From Corallococcus soli (GTDB lineage: Bacteria; Myxococcota; Myxococcia; Myxococcales; Myxococcaceae), in NCBI RefSeq assembly GCF_014930455.1, contig NZ_JAAIYO010000007.1:372001-436000 (forward strand): DNA of 64,000 nt, in the 5' to 3' direction. The notes under the pieces are model-generated. The model was not told the origin of the DNA. It searched no databases and worked only from the letters and a program-made list of their open reading frames with translations. The first letter of the stretch is position 1, and every line of letters begins with the position of its first letter. Positions 1-9,167 of the stretch are shown here, in pieces. The position numbers were made by a program, and so were the translations under genes.

Positions 1-583
1 ACTTCCCCGCCGCCGCGAAGCCGAGCAGCGCGCCGGACGCCGCGAGCCACCCGGACGCGAAGCCCCCGGCGCCCCGCCGCGCGCGCTCGAAGGCCAGCAG
101 CGCGAGCGTCGCGAGCAGCCCGGGCACCGCTTCCAGGTACGCATGGGAGGTGTATTTCGCGTGGTACGGATCCCACGCCAGCAGGAGCGCGCCCAGGGGG
201 TTCACGGTCGCGAGCAGGCCCACCTGGAGCACCCCGGCCACCGCGGACAGGCGCCGCGTCGCGCGGAACGCGGGCCGCGCGGCGTCCGGCAGGGGCTGGC
301 CCATGGGCACGCTCGACCAGTCGGGTTCGGGGGCGCTCGTCGCCCGCACGGCCTGCGCGAAGAGCAGCTTCACCAGCGGCGGGTGTTCGAAGTTCTCGCG
401 CAGCTCGCCCACGTCGCGCCAGCGCCCCTGGTCGAGCATCCCCGCGTAGGTGTAGGCGATGGGCAGGTAGGTCGCCTCGTCGTAGTCCTGCGACAGGAGC
501 TCGACGGCCCGGGAGCGCTGCCAGGCGGCGACCAGGAGGGCGACCAACGCGAGGAGGAGGGCCAGCAGGCGCGTGCGGGACAC
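1..583 (-). CDS. Glycosyltransferase family 39-like membrane protein (C-terminus outside window)
   Basis: The first 194 codons of a polytopic membrane protein whose 3' end lies beyond the left edge. From the GTG start there is a leucine/valine-rich first helix, then an acidic periplasmic segment with DYDEAT followed by an EHPPLVKL motif. This arrangement is typical of GT-C enzymes of the PMT/ArnT (GT39) type, which move sugars from polyprenyl-phosphate carriers. Two more hydrophobic stretches follow before the sequence ends. The start was chosen because the first membrane helix begins about five residues after it; no clear Shine-Dalgarno site is visible. The next gene is divergent, 131 bp away. 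Substrate and acceptor cannot be inferred. Confidence 0.7.
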   Translation of the reverse strand, partial: MSRTRLLALLLALVALLVAAWQRSRAVELLSQDYDEATYLPIAYTYAGMLDQGRWRDVGELRENFEHPPLVKLLFAQAVRATSAPEPDWSSVPMGQPLPDAARPAFRATRRLSAVAGVLQVGLLATVNPLGALLLAWDPYHAKYTSHAYLEAVPGLLATLALLAFERARRGAGGFASGWLAASGALLGFAAAGK

Positions 584-714
584 GCTCGCACCGATATCAC
601 GGCGTGCCCACCCCACCGGGGCGGAGCAGAGGGACCGCCCCGTCCGGACGTCGCCCACCGGGCGACCGGGTCGCGGCCCTGGTGACGCGCGGCCCGGCGC
701 CCCAGCTTTGGAGC

Positions 715-1248
715 ATGAAGATCGCCTGCATCCTCACCGTCGCCGCCCTGCTCGCGGGCGGATCCGCCGTCGCGAAGACGGATGATGTCGTGGAACTCCA
801 GACCCCCAGGACGACCGTGCGCGCGAGCGTCGATGCGCAGGGCCTCCAGGGACCCGAACTGCGCTTGCGGATGACGGACGACGCGCTGCGCGGACAGGCC
901 TTCCAGCGCCCCGTGGACCTGAAGCTGTCGGAGCAGCGCATCCAGGGCACGGTGGGCAAGGCCCCGGTGGACCTCTCCGTGCGTGAACGTCCGGACGTGG
1001 TGGAGGTGTCCGGGAACTTCGCGGGCCAGCCCTCGTCGCTGACGCTCAGCCCGTCGGAGCTGACGGGCTCCGTGGGGCCGTGCGGCTACAACCTCATCAT
1101 CGAGCGCGACCGCAAGCACTACAGCGGCACGCGGGCCTGCGGCGATCAGCGCGAGGACGACGTGCACCTCGCCATCCCGGAGACGCTGGGCCAGGGCTCC
1201 GCGTCCGGGCGCATGGCCGCGCTCAGCCTGCTCCTGTCCCATCCGTGA
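715..1248 (+). CDS. Hypothetical secreted protein
   Basis: A 177-residue protein beginning with a Lys residue, a hydrophobic core and an Ala-rich cleavage region ending in SAVAK, so it very probably carries a Sec signal peptide. The mature part is rich in beta-forming residues and contains two Cys residues (in GPCGY and RACGD) that could form a disulfide. I do not recognise the family. The open frame extends upstream to 604, but the ATG at 715 is the position from which the signal peptide reads correctly. The following permease begins 57 bp downstream on the same strand, which may be coincidental. Confidence 0.7.
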   Translation: MKIACILTVAALLAGGSAVAKTDDVVELQTPRTTVRASVDAQGLQGPELRLRMTDDALRGQAFQRPVDLKLSEQRIQGTVGKAPVDLSVRERPDVVEVSGNFAGQPSSLTLSPSELTGSVGPCGYNLIIERDRKHYSGTRACGDQREDDVHLAIPETLGQGSASGRMAALSLLLSHP

Positions 1249-1305
1249 GCCCGAGGGCCGGGGCACCCATGGTGCCGGACGTCCGGGTGTAGTGAACTGC
1301 GGGCC

Positions 1306-2601
1306 GTGCCCACCCTCCCCGCTGGCGGCGAACCCAGACGCACCGTCGGTCCCTTCCAGTTGCTGGCCCTGGGCGTCAACGGCATCGTGGGCGTCGGCAT
1401 CTTCTTCGCGCCCGCGGAGGTCGCGGCGCAGGCCCCCGGCATGGGCGCGGTGTGGGCCTTCGCGGTGACGGGCCTGGCGCTGGTGCCGGTGGCGCTCGCG
1501 TTCGCGGTGCTCGGCAGGAGGTTCGACGCGGACGGTGGGCCCGTCGTCTTCGCACGCGCGGCGTTCGGCGAGCGGGCGTCCTTCCTCGTCGGCTGGGTGG
1601 CCTACGTCAGCGCCTTCCTGAGCGCGTCCGCGGTGAACGCGGGGCTGGCGCGGGCGCTGGCGCCGTCGCTGGGGCTGGCGGGGCCGGTGGGCGAGCGCCT
1701 CCTGGCCTCCGCGCTGGTGACGGCGCTCGCGGCGCTGGTGGCCACCGGCATGCGCGTGTCCGCGAGGACGTGGACGGCGCTCACGGTGCTCAAGCTGGTG
1801 CCCCTGGTGGCGCTGCTGGGGGCCTTCTTCTTCCTGCCCTCCGCCGCGGAGCTGCCGGCGCCGCTGCCCGCCACGGGAGGATCGTGGCTGAAGGCGGGGC
1901 TCGCGGTGATGTTCGCCTTCCAGGGGTTCGAAATCGTGCCGGTCATCGCCGGGCAGGTGCGCTCGCCGGAGCGCACGGTGCCGCTGGCCACGGTGGGTTC
2001 GCTGCTGGTGGCGATGCTGCTGTACGTGGGGCTGACGTGGGCGTGCGTGGCGGCGCTGCCGGGCCTGGCGCAGGCGACCGCGCCGCTGGTGCAGGCGGCG
2101 GGCGTCTGGGGAGGCCCGGGGCTGGAGCGCTTCGTGAACGCGGGCACCAGCGTGTCCGCGCTGGGCATCTGCCTGGGGATGCTGGTGACGACGCCGCGCT
2201 ACCTGTCCACGCTGGCCTCCGGTGAGCGGTCGCTGTTCGGCCTGGAGCGGATGACGACGTCGGGCGTGCCCATGCGGGCGCTCTTCGTGACATGGGTGCT
2301 GGTGATGGTGTTCGTGAACCTGGGCGACCTGTCGGAGCTCTTCGCCCTGTCGGCCATCGCGGTGCTGATGCAGTTCGGTGTCACGGCCGCCGCGCTCGCG
2401 GTGTTGTCGCTGCGGCGCGAGCGGAACCTGAAGCCCGCGCACGCGCTGCTCGCGGTGCCCACGCTGGCGCTGGGGCTGACGCTGGTGGCCTTTGGCGCGA
2501 GCGCGCGCGAGGCGGCGGTCGCTTCGCTGGCGGTGCTCGCGGGGCTCGCGCTCATGCGGCTGTCGCGGCCGAGGGTCCCGGCGCCCGGCCCCCAGGCCTG
2601 A
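1306..2601 (+). CDS. APC superfamily amino acid permease
   Basis: A 431-residue protein with about twelve hydrophobic segments. The first contains GVNGIVGVGIFFAPAEVA, the Gly-rich TM1 signature of amino acid/polyamine/organocation (APC) transporters, in which the unwound helix binds the substrate backbone. Further motifs (FAFQGFEIVPVIAGQ in the TM6 region, and PERTVP) are also family-typical. It should sit in the inner membrane and import amino acids or related amines by ion symport or exchange. The GTG start lies about 15 residues before TM1. Specificity cannot be read from the sequence. Confidence 0.88.
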   Translation: MPTLPAGGEPRRTVGPFQLLALGVNGIVGVGIFFAPAEVAAQAPGMGAVWAFAVTGLALVPVALAFAVLGRRFDADGGPVVFARAAFGERASFLVGWVAYVSAFLSASAVNAGLARALAPSLGLAGPVGERLLASALVTALAALVATGMRVSARTWTALTVLKLVPLVALLGAFFFLPSAAELPAPLPATGGSWLKAGLAVMFAFQGFEIVPVIAGQVRSPERTVPLATVGSLLVAMLLYVGLTWACVAALPGLAQATAPLVQAAGVWGGPGLERFVNAGTSVSALGICLGMLVTTPRYLSTLASGERSLFGLERMTTSGVPMRALFVTWVLVMVFVNLGDLSELFALSAIAVLMQFGVTAAALAVLSLRRERNLKPAHALLAVPTLALGLTLVAFGASAREAAVASLAVLAGLALMRLSRPRVPAPGPQA

Positions 2602-2705
2602 GCAGGCTGCCCGCACGAGGGGCGGGCAGGCACCGGGACAACCTGCCAAGTCGGGTTGCGAAGAGGTGACCGGGCCGGGAGACTCCCCCGGGGGTTTCCA
2701 GGTCG

Positions 2706-3431
2706 ATGCTCGGGTATCAGGCGAATGCGCAGTGGCGGGACATGTCCGACTTCGTGGTGCACTTCACGAAGCCCGGGCCCCCGTACCACGACGCCTACCA
2801 GAACATGATGAGCATCCTGGGAGCGCGCACGCTCATCCCGGGCGCGGAGGGTTTCGGCATCGCGCGGCGGGAGGCGAAGGTGGCGGACCGGAGCCGCTCG
2901 GTATGCTTCAGCGAGATCCCCATCGACCAGCTGGGGCGGCTGGTGCAGCGCCGGAGCCTGTACGGCATCGCCTTCCGCAAGAGCTTCATCCTGTCGCAGG
3001 GAGGAGGCCCCGTCTGGTACGTGCAGTACGGCTCCCCGGCGCACCTGGCGCTGAAGCACCAGCTGGACCAGGCGCTGTCCGCGAAGGAGCCGCACAAGGA
3101 GCCGGTGTGGGCGGTGACGCCCTTCGTGGACATCCAGGGGGACGCGCACAACGCGCCCTACAACTACCGCTTCGACTGGGAGCGGGAGTGGCGCGTGCCG
3201 GGCCTGCTGCGCTTCACGGAGTACGACGTCGCGGCGCTCTTCCTGCCGGAAGAGGTGCACACCCTGGCCCAGGACTTCTTCGCCTGGGCGGTGCGGGAGC
3301 GCGCGGGGCCCGGCTACTTCTGCCCGGTGTTGGACCCCGGCTGGAAGGAGGCGCAGATCGCCGAAGCGCTGGCGAAGCACGCGCAAGGCACACCCGCGAC
3401 ACGGGCCGAGCGCAAGAGCGCGCCGGCATAG
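2706..3431 (+). CDS. AbiGi-like protein (putative abortive-infection-associated family)
   Basis: A 241-residue soluble protein. The N-terminal part reads SDFVVHFTK, then a segment predicting a length-variable loop, then SVCFSEIP and YGIAFRKSFI. This combination (VHFTK, CFSEIP, YG-x-x-FRK) resembles the AbiGi family, annotated as the antitoxin half of the lactococcal AbiG phage-exclusion system, and related DUF2971-type proteins. A later stretch, FDWEREWRVPG, is also typical of this group. No toxin partner (AbiGii) is adjacent: the permease upstream and dbpA downstream look like housekeeping genes. The start has an AGG five bases upstream; a second Met lies 12 codons in. It could equally be a stand-alone effector of the wider family. 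Confidence 0.55.
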   Translation: MLGYQANAQWRDMSDFVVHFTKPGPPYHDAYQNMMSILGARTLIPGAEGFGIARREAKVADRSRSVCFSEIPIDQLGRLVQRRSLYGIAFRKSFILSQGGGPVWYVQYGSPAHLALKHQLDQALSAKEPHKEPVWAVTPFVDIQGDAHNAPYNYRFDWEREWRVPGLLRFTEYDVAALFLPEEVHTLAQDFFAWAVRERAGPGYFCPVLDPGWKEAQIAEALAKHAQGTPATRAERKSAPA

Positions 3432-3453
3432 GCAGGAGTTCCCTCCCCGCGCG

Positions 3454-4839
3454 CTACTTCACCCGCTCAATCCGCTGCTTGCGGCCCTTGATGCGGCCTT
3501 CGCTCAAACGCTGGAAGGCGACCTTCACCACGCGCTTGGAGACAGCGACGAAGGCGTGGTGGTCGTGGATCTCAATCTTGCCCACGTCCGTCGCGGCCAG
3601 CCCGCCTGCCTCCCCGGTGAGCGCGCCCAGGATGTCGCCCGGCCGCATCTTGTCCTTGCGCCCGGCGGAGATGGACAGCGTCTCCCAGTTGGAGATGAGC
3701 GACACGCCCGGCATGTGCTCCGGCACCAGCGCGTCCACGTCACCCTTCTCCAGCTTCACGCCCGTGGTGGCCTCGATGTCCTCCACCTTCCGGCTGTCCG
3801 AGCGCGTCACCAGCGAGATGGCCAGGCCGCGCAGGCCCGCGCGGCCCGTGCGGCCGATGCGGTGCACGTACGCCTCCGGCTGCTGGGGCATTTCGTAGTT
3901 CACCACCGCGTCCAGCGCCTCCACGTCGATGCCCCGGCCCGCCACGTCCGTGGCCACCAGCACGCGCGTGCTGTGATTGCGGAACTTCGCCATCACCCGG
4001 TCCCGGTCGAACTGCTCCAGGTCCCCCTGCAGCCCGTCCGCGCTCACGCCCGCCTTCACCAGCTCGCGCGTCAGCTCCACCACCACCGCCTTGAAGTTGC
4101 AGAACACGATGGCGGACGCCGGCTGGTGCTGCTTCAGGATGCGCAGCAGCATCCCCACCTTCTCCTCCGGCTGGCACGCGTAGGCCACCTGCTGGATGTC
4201 CGGCGCCGCCTCCTCCTGCGCCAGCGACACCCGCACGGGGTCCTTCTGGAACGCGCGGCTCAGCTTCTCGATGTCGTCCGGGAACGTCGCGGAGAACAGC
4301 ACCGTCTGGCGCTTCGTGGGCGTCGCGCCGAGCACGCGCTCCATGTCCTCGCGGAAGCCCATGTCCAGCATCCGGTCCGCCTCATCCAGCACCACCGTCG
4401 CCAGGTGCCGCAGGTCCAGCACCTCGCGGTCCAGCAGGTCCAGGATGCGCCCGGGCGTCCCCACCCCGATGTGCACACCCTTCTCCAGCGCCTCCACCTG
4501 GGGCTTGATGGGCGACCCGCCCGCCAACGGCAGCACCTGCACGCCGGGCATCCGCCGCGCCAGCCGACGGATCTCCCCGGCCACCTGCGCGCACAGCTCG
4601 CGCGTCGGGCAGAGCACCAGCGCCTGGAGCCGCCGGTCCTGCGTCAGCTTCACCTTCTGGAGGATGGGCAGCGCGAACGCCGCCGTCTTCCCGCTGCCCG
4701 TGCGCGCCTGGCCCACCAGGTCCTTGCCCTGGAGCAACACCGGGATGGTCTGCGCCTGGATGGGGGTGGCGGTGCGGAACTCCAGCTCCTCCAGCACCTG
4801 GAGCAGCGGGGGCGACAGCGCGAGCGCGGAGAAGTCCAT
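3454..4839 (-). CDS. dbpA: ATP-dependent RNA helicase DbpA
   Basis: A complete DEAD-box helicase of 461 residues. Reading from the N-terminus: the Q-motif region TPIQAQTIP, Walker A in ARTGSGKT, motif Ia PTREL, DEAD box in LDEADRMLDMGF, motif III SATFP, and motif VI HRIGRTGRAG. The last 75 residues match the DbpA C-terminal RNA-binding domain (KMRPGDILGALTGEAG, then a beta-strand ending near VVKVAF), which in Escherichia coli targets hairpin 92 of 23S rRNA during large-subunit assembly. I chose the ATG at 4839 because MDFSALALSP is the usual family N-terminus; a GTG at 4863, also preceded by GAGG, would add eight residues. It is convergent with the AbiGi-like gene. Confidence 0.93.
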   Translation of the reverse strand: MDFSALALSPPLLQVLEELEFRTATPIQAQTIPVLLQGKDLVGQARTGSGKTAAFALPILQKVKLTQDRRLQALVLCPTRELCAQVAGEIRRLARRMPGVQVLPLAGGSPIKPQVEALEKGVHIGVGTPGRILDLLDREVLDLRHLATVVLDEADRMLDMGFREDMERVLGATPTKRQTVLFSATFPDDIEKLSRAFQKDPVRVSLAQEEAAPDIQQVAYACQPEEKVGMLLRILKQHQPASAIVFCNFKAVVVELTRELVKAGVSADGLQGDLEQFDRDRVMAKFRNHSTRVLVATDVAGRGIDVEALDAVVNYEMPQQPEAYVHRIGRTGRAGLRGLAISLVTRSDSRKVEDIEATTGVKLEKGDVDALVPEHMPGVSLISNWETLSISAGRKDKMRPGDILGALTGEAGGLAATDVGKIEIHDHHAFVAVSKRVVKVAFQRLSEGRIKGRKQRIERVK

Positions 4840-4930
4840 CGGGGCCTCGGGGGACGGAGGCACGGGGCGCCTCGGGGGTGACGCGCGCCCTTGTAGCAGT
4901 CTTCAGGGGCCGGACAAGCCCGGCCCCGCC

Positions 4931-5524
4931 CTACTCCGCCCAGCCCGCCACCTCGCTCGCCGCAGCCCGGGCCAGCTTCGCCGCGGCCGACGGGTCCACC
5001 CGCGCCGTGACGAGCACGCCGATGACGGCCCCCACCAGCAGCTCCACGCGCCGGGCCACCGCCTTCCGGGGCATCACGCCCGCCCGGGCGGCGCCCTCCA
5101 GCGCCCGCGTCAGGTGCCCGCTCAACAGGGCCCGGTAGTCCTCCACCGCCCGGTGCGCTTCGGCGTCGTGGGGGGCCAGCTCCGTCGCCGTATTCACCAG
5201 CAGGCAGCCCCGCCGCGTCAGCGTCGGCGGCGCGGTGCCCATCGTCGTCGCGAGCGACTCGAAGTAGGCCGTCACCTGCTCCAGGCCCGGCGTGCCGGCG
5301 GCGAAGACGACCAGCCGGGGCGCGATGACCTCCTGGAGGTACAGCGTGATGGCCCGGGAGAACAACGCCCGCTTGCTCTCGAACGCCTGGTACAGGCTGG
5401 AGCGGTTCAGCCCCGTCGCGGACTCCAGGTCCGAAAGCGACGTCGCCTCGTAGCCCCGCGACCAGAACACCCCCAGCGCCGCCCGCACCGCCACCGTCTC
5501 ATCGAACGCACGCGTCCGCGCCAC
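4931..5524 (-). CDS. TetR/AcrR family transcriptional regulator
   Basis: A 197-residue regulator. Residues 5-55 form the TetR DNA-binding domain (AALGVFWSRGYEATSLSDL, then GLNRSSLYQAFESKRALF), the helix-turn-helix followed by the conserved Tyr/Phe-x-x-Phe turn. The remainder is the helical ligand-binding and dimerisation domain, with a Cys in RRGCLLVN often seen in YcdC/NemR-type members. The GTG start follows an excellent AAGGAGGGTGA ribosome site. It is transcribed away from the DUF1304 gene across a 91-bp region containing a dyad, so it probably represses itself and that neighbour. The ligand is unknown. Confidence 0.88.
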   Translation of the reverse strand: MARTRAFDETVAVRAALGVFWSRGYEATSLSDLESATGLNRSSLYQAFESKRALFSRAITLYLQEVIAPRLVVFAAGTPGLEQVTAYFESLATTMGTAPPTLTRRGCLLVNTATELAPHDAEAHRAVEDYRALLSGHLTRALEGAARAGVMPRKAVARRVELLVGAVIGVLVTARVDPSAAAKLARAAASEVAGWAE

Positions 5525-5534
5525 GTCACCCTCC

Positions 5535-5610
5535 TTGACAATTCTGGACCGACCGTTTCAATATGAATTCGGAACTGACTGGTACAGAATAGCCCACCCC
5601 GGAGGGGGAG
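5535..5610 (+). promoter_or_regulatory. Divergent promoter/operator between tetR-like gene and DUF1304 gene
   Basis: A perfect -35-like TTGACA lies at 5535-5540, and an unusually AT-rich patch (5556-5569) about 18 bp downstream could serve as -10. The patch is flanked by an inverted repeat, TTCTGGACC at 5542-5550 and GGTACAGAA at 5581-5589, matching in 8 of 9 positions. Within the arms lie ACCGACCG and ACTGACTGG, sequences like TetR half-sites. A GGAGGGGGAG ribosome site follows at 5601-5610. Binding of the neighbouring TetR protein here is inference. Confidence 0.55.
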
Positions 5611-5615
5611 TCATC

Positions 5616-5993
5616 ATGTCGCCACTGGCACAGGTCTTCGCGGTCATCGCAGCGCTCATCCACGTCCTGTTCTTCGTGATGGAGAGCGTCCTCTTCTCGC
5701 GGCCAAAGGTGTGGAGGCGCTTCGGGCTGAAGTCGCAGTCGGACGCGGACGTGGCGAAGCCCATCATGCTCAACCAGGGCTTCTACAACCTGTTCCTCGC
5801 GCTGGGCGTGCTCGTCGGCGTGGTGCTCGTGCACACGCCCGCGGCCGTGTCGGGCGTGGCGGCCGTGGTGTTCGGCTGCGCGTGCATGCTGCTGGCCGCG
5901 CTGGTGCTGGTGTCGAGCAACCGCAAGTTCCTCAAGGCCAGCGTCGTCCAGGGACTGCTGCCGCTGCTGGCCATCGTGCTCGTGGCCTCCTGA
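5616..5993 (+). CDS. DUF1304 family integral membrane protein
   Basis: A 125-residue protein with four hydrophobic helices, matching the size and topology of DUF1304: an N-terminal helix ending near HVLFFVMESVLF, the loop with KPIMLNQGFYNLFLA, and two C-terminal helices. The NQGFYN motif is the family hallmark. The biochemical role of DUF1304 is unknown. The frame is open from 5535, but the ATG at 5616 sits six bases after a strong GGAGGGGGAG ribosome site and starts directly before the first helix. Its promoter region carries a TetR-type dyad, so it is probably controlled by the divergent regulator. It converges on the RND efflux operon with 20 bp between stops. Confidence 0.85.
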   Translation: MSPLAQVFAVIAALIHVLFFVMESVLFSRPKVWRRFGLKSQSDADVAKPIMLNQGFYNLFLALGVLVGVVLVHTPAAVSGVAAVVFGCACMLLAALVLVSSNRKFLKASVVQGLLPLLAIVLVAS

Positions 5994-6013
5994 GCCGGGC
6001 CTCCTGCGGCCCT

Positions 6014-9000
6014 TCACACCGCGACCGGCTTCACCTCCTCGTCGGCTTCGAGCCCACCGTCTTCCTCGTCCTCCTGCCCCTTGGGTCCGCCTTCACGGGG
6101 GACCTCCGAGCCAGCGCCCAGGATGGAGTACAGGACGGGCAGCACCACGAGCGTCAGCAAGGTGGACGACAGGATTCCGCCAATCACCACCGTGGCCAGG
6201 GGCCGTTGCACCTCCGCCCCCACCCCCGTGTTGAGCGCCATGGGCAGGAAGCCGATGGCGGCCACCGAGGACGTCATCAGCACGGGCCGCAGGCGGGAGA
6301 GCGCCGCCTCGCGGAGGGCCTCCTGCAAGGGACGCCCCCGGCCGAGCAGCTGGCGCACCCGGGACACCAGCACCATGTCTCCCAGCACGGACACGCCCGA
6401 CAGCGCGATGAAGCCCACCGCGGCGGAGATGGAGAACGGGAGGCCGCGCACCAGCAGGGCCAGCACCCCACCCACCAGCGCGAAGGGAACCCCCGCGAAG
6501 ATGCGCAACACGTCCAACACGCGGCGGTAGGTGACGTAGAGCAGCCCGAGGATGAGCGCGAGCGCCACCGGCACCACGACGAGCAGGCGTGCTTGGGCGC
6601 GCTCCAGGTGCTCGAACTGCCCGCCATACCGGAGGAAGTAGCCGGGAGGAAGCTCCACCTTCCCCTCCAGCGTGCGGCGCACCTCGGCGACGAAGCCGCC
6701 CAGGTCCCTCCCGCGCACGTTGGCCTGCACCACGATGCGCCGCTTGCCCCACTCGCGCTGGAGGCTGGTGGGACCGGACACCTCGCGAATCGTCGTCAGG
6801 CGCCCCAGGGGGATCCGCGACCCATCCGGCGCCGCGACCAGCACCGTCGCGAGCTTCGCGGGCCGCTCCCGGTAGTCCTCCGAGAGGCGCACGGCCAGGT
6901 CGAACCGCCGCTCCCCTTCCCGCACCTCCCCGGCCTTCCGGGTGCCCACCGCCTCCACGACGTCCAGGACGTCGCGCGCGGGGATGCCATGGCGGGCAAT
7001 GGCCGCGCGGTCCACCACCACCTCCAGGACGGGCTGCCCCGTGACCTGCTCCACGGTGACGTCGGTCGCCCCTGGAATGGCCCGCACCAGCGCCTCCAGC
7101 TCCTTCGCCTTGGCCTTGAGCACGTCCAGGTCGTCGCCGAACAGCTTGATGCCCACGTCGCTGCGCACCCCGGCCACCATCTCGTTGACGCGCATCTCGA
7201 TGGGCTGGAGGAACGCCATGCGCATGCCGGGCATGTCGGCGAGCTCCGCCTTCATCTCCGCGACGAGCGCGTCCTGCGTCGCCGCCCGCGTCCACGCCTC
7301 GCGGGGCGTCAGGGTGATGAAGACGTCGGAGAGTTCGATGCCCATCGTCTCCGTGGCCACCTCGGGTGAGCCCGTGCGCGTCCACACGCGCTTCACCTCG
7401 TGGGGGAACTTCGCGAGCAGCACCTTCTCCAGCTGCGTTCCGTAGCGGACCGACTCCGACAGCGACACCTCCGCCAGCCGCACGGTGTTGATGACGATGG
7501 TGCCCTCCGACAGCCGGGGGACGAACTCGCGTCCCAGCTGCGTGGCCCCAAGCCCCGCCCCCAGCACCAGCACCACCGCGCCACCGAGCACGACCCGGGG
7601 ATGCCCGAGGGCCCGGTCCAGCAGCGGCCGGTAGCCCCGCTTGAGCACGCGGACCAGCCAGGGCTCGCCGCGCGCGGCCCCCTTGCGCAACACGAAGGAC
7701 GCCAGCACCGGCATCAGCGTCATGGAGAGCAGGGCGCTGCCCAGCAGGGCCAGGATGACGGTCAGCGCCATGGGCCGGAACAGCCTCCCCTCCACCCCCT
7801 CCAGCGTGAGGATGGGCAGGTACACCACCATGATGATGAGCTCGCCGAAGAGCGTGGGCTTCCGCACCTCCACGGCCGCATCCCGCACCACCTCCAGGAC
7901 GCTGCGTCCGCCCTTGGCCTCCGCCAGTCGCTTCTCCGCGTTCTCCACCAGGATGACGGAGGAGTCGACGACGAGGCCGAAGTCGATGGCGCCCAGGCTC
8001 ATCAGCGTGCCCGCGATGCCAAAGCGCAGCATCCCGTTGAACGCGAAGAGCATGGACAGGGGAATGGCCGCCGCGACGATGAGCCCGGCCCGCACGTTGC
8101 CCAGGAAGAGGAAGAGAATCGCGATGACCAGGAGCGCGCCCTCGAAGAGGTTCTTCTCCACGCCGCGGATCACCAGGTCCACGAGTTCGGTCCGCTCGTA
8201 GACGGGCTCCACCGTCACGTCCCGGGGGAGGCCCTTCTTCACCTCCTCCAGGCGCTGGGCCAGGGCCCTGGTCACGGTGTGGGAGTTCTCTCCCATCAGC
8301 ATGAAGCCCAGGCCCAGCAGCACCTCCCCCTGGCCATCCGCGGTGGTCGCGCCGCGCCGGATTTCGCGCCCCACCTCCACCCGCGCCACGTCCCGCACGA
8401 GCACCGGAACGCCCTGCCGGGCGGCGATGACGACCTCGCCCACCTGCTTGCCGTCCTCCAGGACGCCCACGCCCAGCACGAGGCTCGCGGCGCCGCCCTG
8501 CTCCATCACCCCGCCGCCCACGTTCGCGTTGTTCGCCTCCAGGGCGCGGTAGACGTCGCCGAGCGTCAGGTCGAACTGCTGCAGGCGCCTCGGGTCGACG
8601 ATGACGTGCCACTGCCGCTCGGCACCGCCCCAGGTGTTGACCTCCGCGACACCCGACACGCTCCGCAGCTGGGGCGCGATGACCCAGTCATGAAGCGCCC
8701 CCAGCTCCTCCAGGCTCCGCGTCCTGCTCTTCACCAGGTAGTGGAAGACCTCCCCCAACCCCGTGGCGACGGGGCCCAGCGTCGGCCTCGCCACCCCGGC
8801 GGGCAGCTCCAGCGCGCCCAACCGCTCGCTGATGACCTGCCGGGCGAACCAGACGTCGGTGCCCTCCTTGAATTGCAGCGTCACCTGTCCAAGGCCGAAC
8901 CTGGAGACCGAGCGCAGCTCCTCCAGTCCCGGCAGGCCCGCGAGACCCTGCTCGATGGGAATGGTCAGCTGCCGCTCCACCTCCACGGGCGTGAGCGCGG

Positions 9001-9160
9001 GCGCGACCACGTTCACCTGGACCTGGGTGGGCGTGGTGTCGGGGAGCGCGTCGATGGGCAGCTCGCGGAAGGCGAGCACGCCCGAGACGACGAGCGCGAG
9101 CGTGGCCGCGAGGACGACCCCGCGGTGCTTGAGGGACCAGTCGATGGTCTGCGTCAGCAT
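6014..9160 (-). CDS. czcA: CzcA/CusA-family heavy-metal efflux RND permease
   Basis: A 1048-residue inner-membrane pump, normal length for the HME-RND family. N-terminal features are LPIDALPDTTPTQVQVN and then PVEVERQLTIPIE, both characteristic of CzcA/CusA/CnrA. Near residue 390 the TM4 proton-relay motif reads AIDFGLVVDSSVILVEN with both Asp and the Glu retained, which separates metal pumps from drug RND pumps. Twelve membrane segments bracket two large periplasmic loops. It is the last gene of the operon, seven bases after the adaptor. Powered by protons, it should export divalent or monovalent metal ions; the ion cannot be decided from sequence alone. No outer-membrane channel gene lies in the window. 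Confidence 0.93.
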   Translation of the reverse strand: MLTQTIDWSLKHRGVVLAATLALVVSGVLAFRELPIDALPDTTPTQVQVNVVAPALTPVEVERQLTIPIEQGLAGLPGLEELRSVSRFGLGQVTLQFKEGTDVWFARQVISERLGALELPAGVARPTLGPVATGLGEVFHYLVKSRTRSLEELGALHDWVIAPQLRSVSGVAEVNTWGGAERQWHVIVDPRRLQQFDLTLGDVYRALEANNANVGGGVMEQGGAASLVLGVGVLEDGKQVGEVVIAARQGVPVLVRDVARVEVGREIRRGATTADGQGEVLLGLGFMLMGENSHTVTRALAQRLEEVKKGLPRDVTVEPVYERTELVDLVIRGVEKNLFEGALLVIAILFLFLGNVRAGLIVAAAIPLSMLFAFNGMLRFGIAGTLMSLGAIDFGLVVDSSVILVENAEKRLAEAKGGRSVLEVVRDAAVEVRKPTLFGELIIMVVYLPILTLEGVEGRLFRPMALTVILALLGSALLSMTLMPVLASFVLRKGAARGEPWLVRVLKRGYRPLLDRALGHPRVVLGGAVVLVLGAGLGATQLGREFVPRLSEGTIVINTVRLAEVSLSESVRYGTQLEKVLLAKFPHEVKRVWTRTGSPEVATETMGIELSDVFITLTPREAWTRAATQDALVAEMKAELADMPGMRMAFLQPIEMRVNEMVAGVRSDVGIKLFGDDLDVLKAKAKELEALVRAIPGATDVTVEQVTGQPVLEVVVDRAAIARHGIPARDVLDVVEAVGTRKAGEVREGERRFDLAVRLSEDYRERPAKLATVLVAAPDGSRIPLGRLTTIREVSGPTSLQREWGKRRIVVQANVRGRDLGGFVAEVRRTLEGKVELPPGYFLRYGGQFEHLERAQARLLVVVPVALALILGLLYVTYRRVLDVLRIFAGVPFALVGGVLALLVRGLPFSISAAVGFIALSGVSVLGDMVLVSRVRQLLGRGRPLQEALREAALSRLRPVLMTSSVAAIGFLPMALNTGVGAEVQRPLATVVIGGILSSTLLTLVVLPVLYSILGAGSEVPREGGPKGQEDEEDGGLEADEEVKPVAV

Positions 9161-9167
9161 GGCAGGC

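Noticed and set aside
370-2649. A 759-codon open frame on the minus strand opposite the permease
   Set aside because: Arg/His/Gln-rich antisense translation typical of high-GC genomes; the plus strand holds a clear APC permease.
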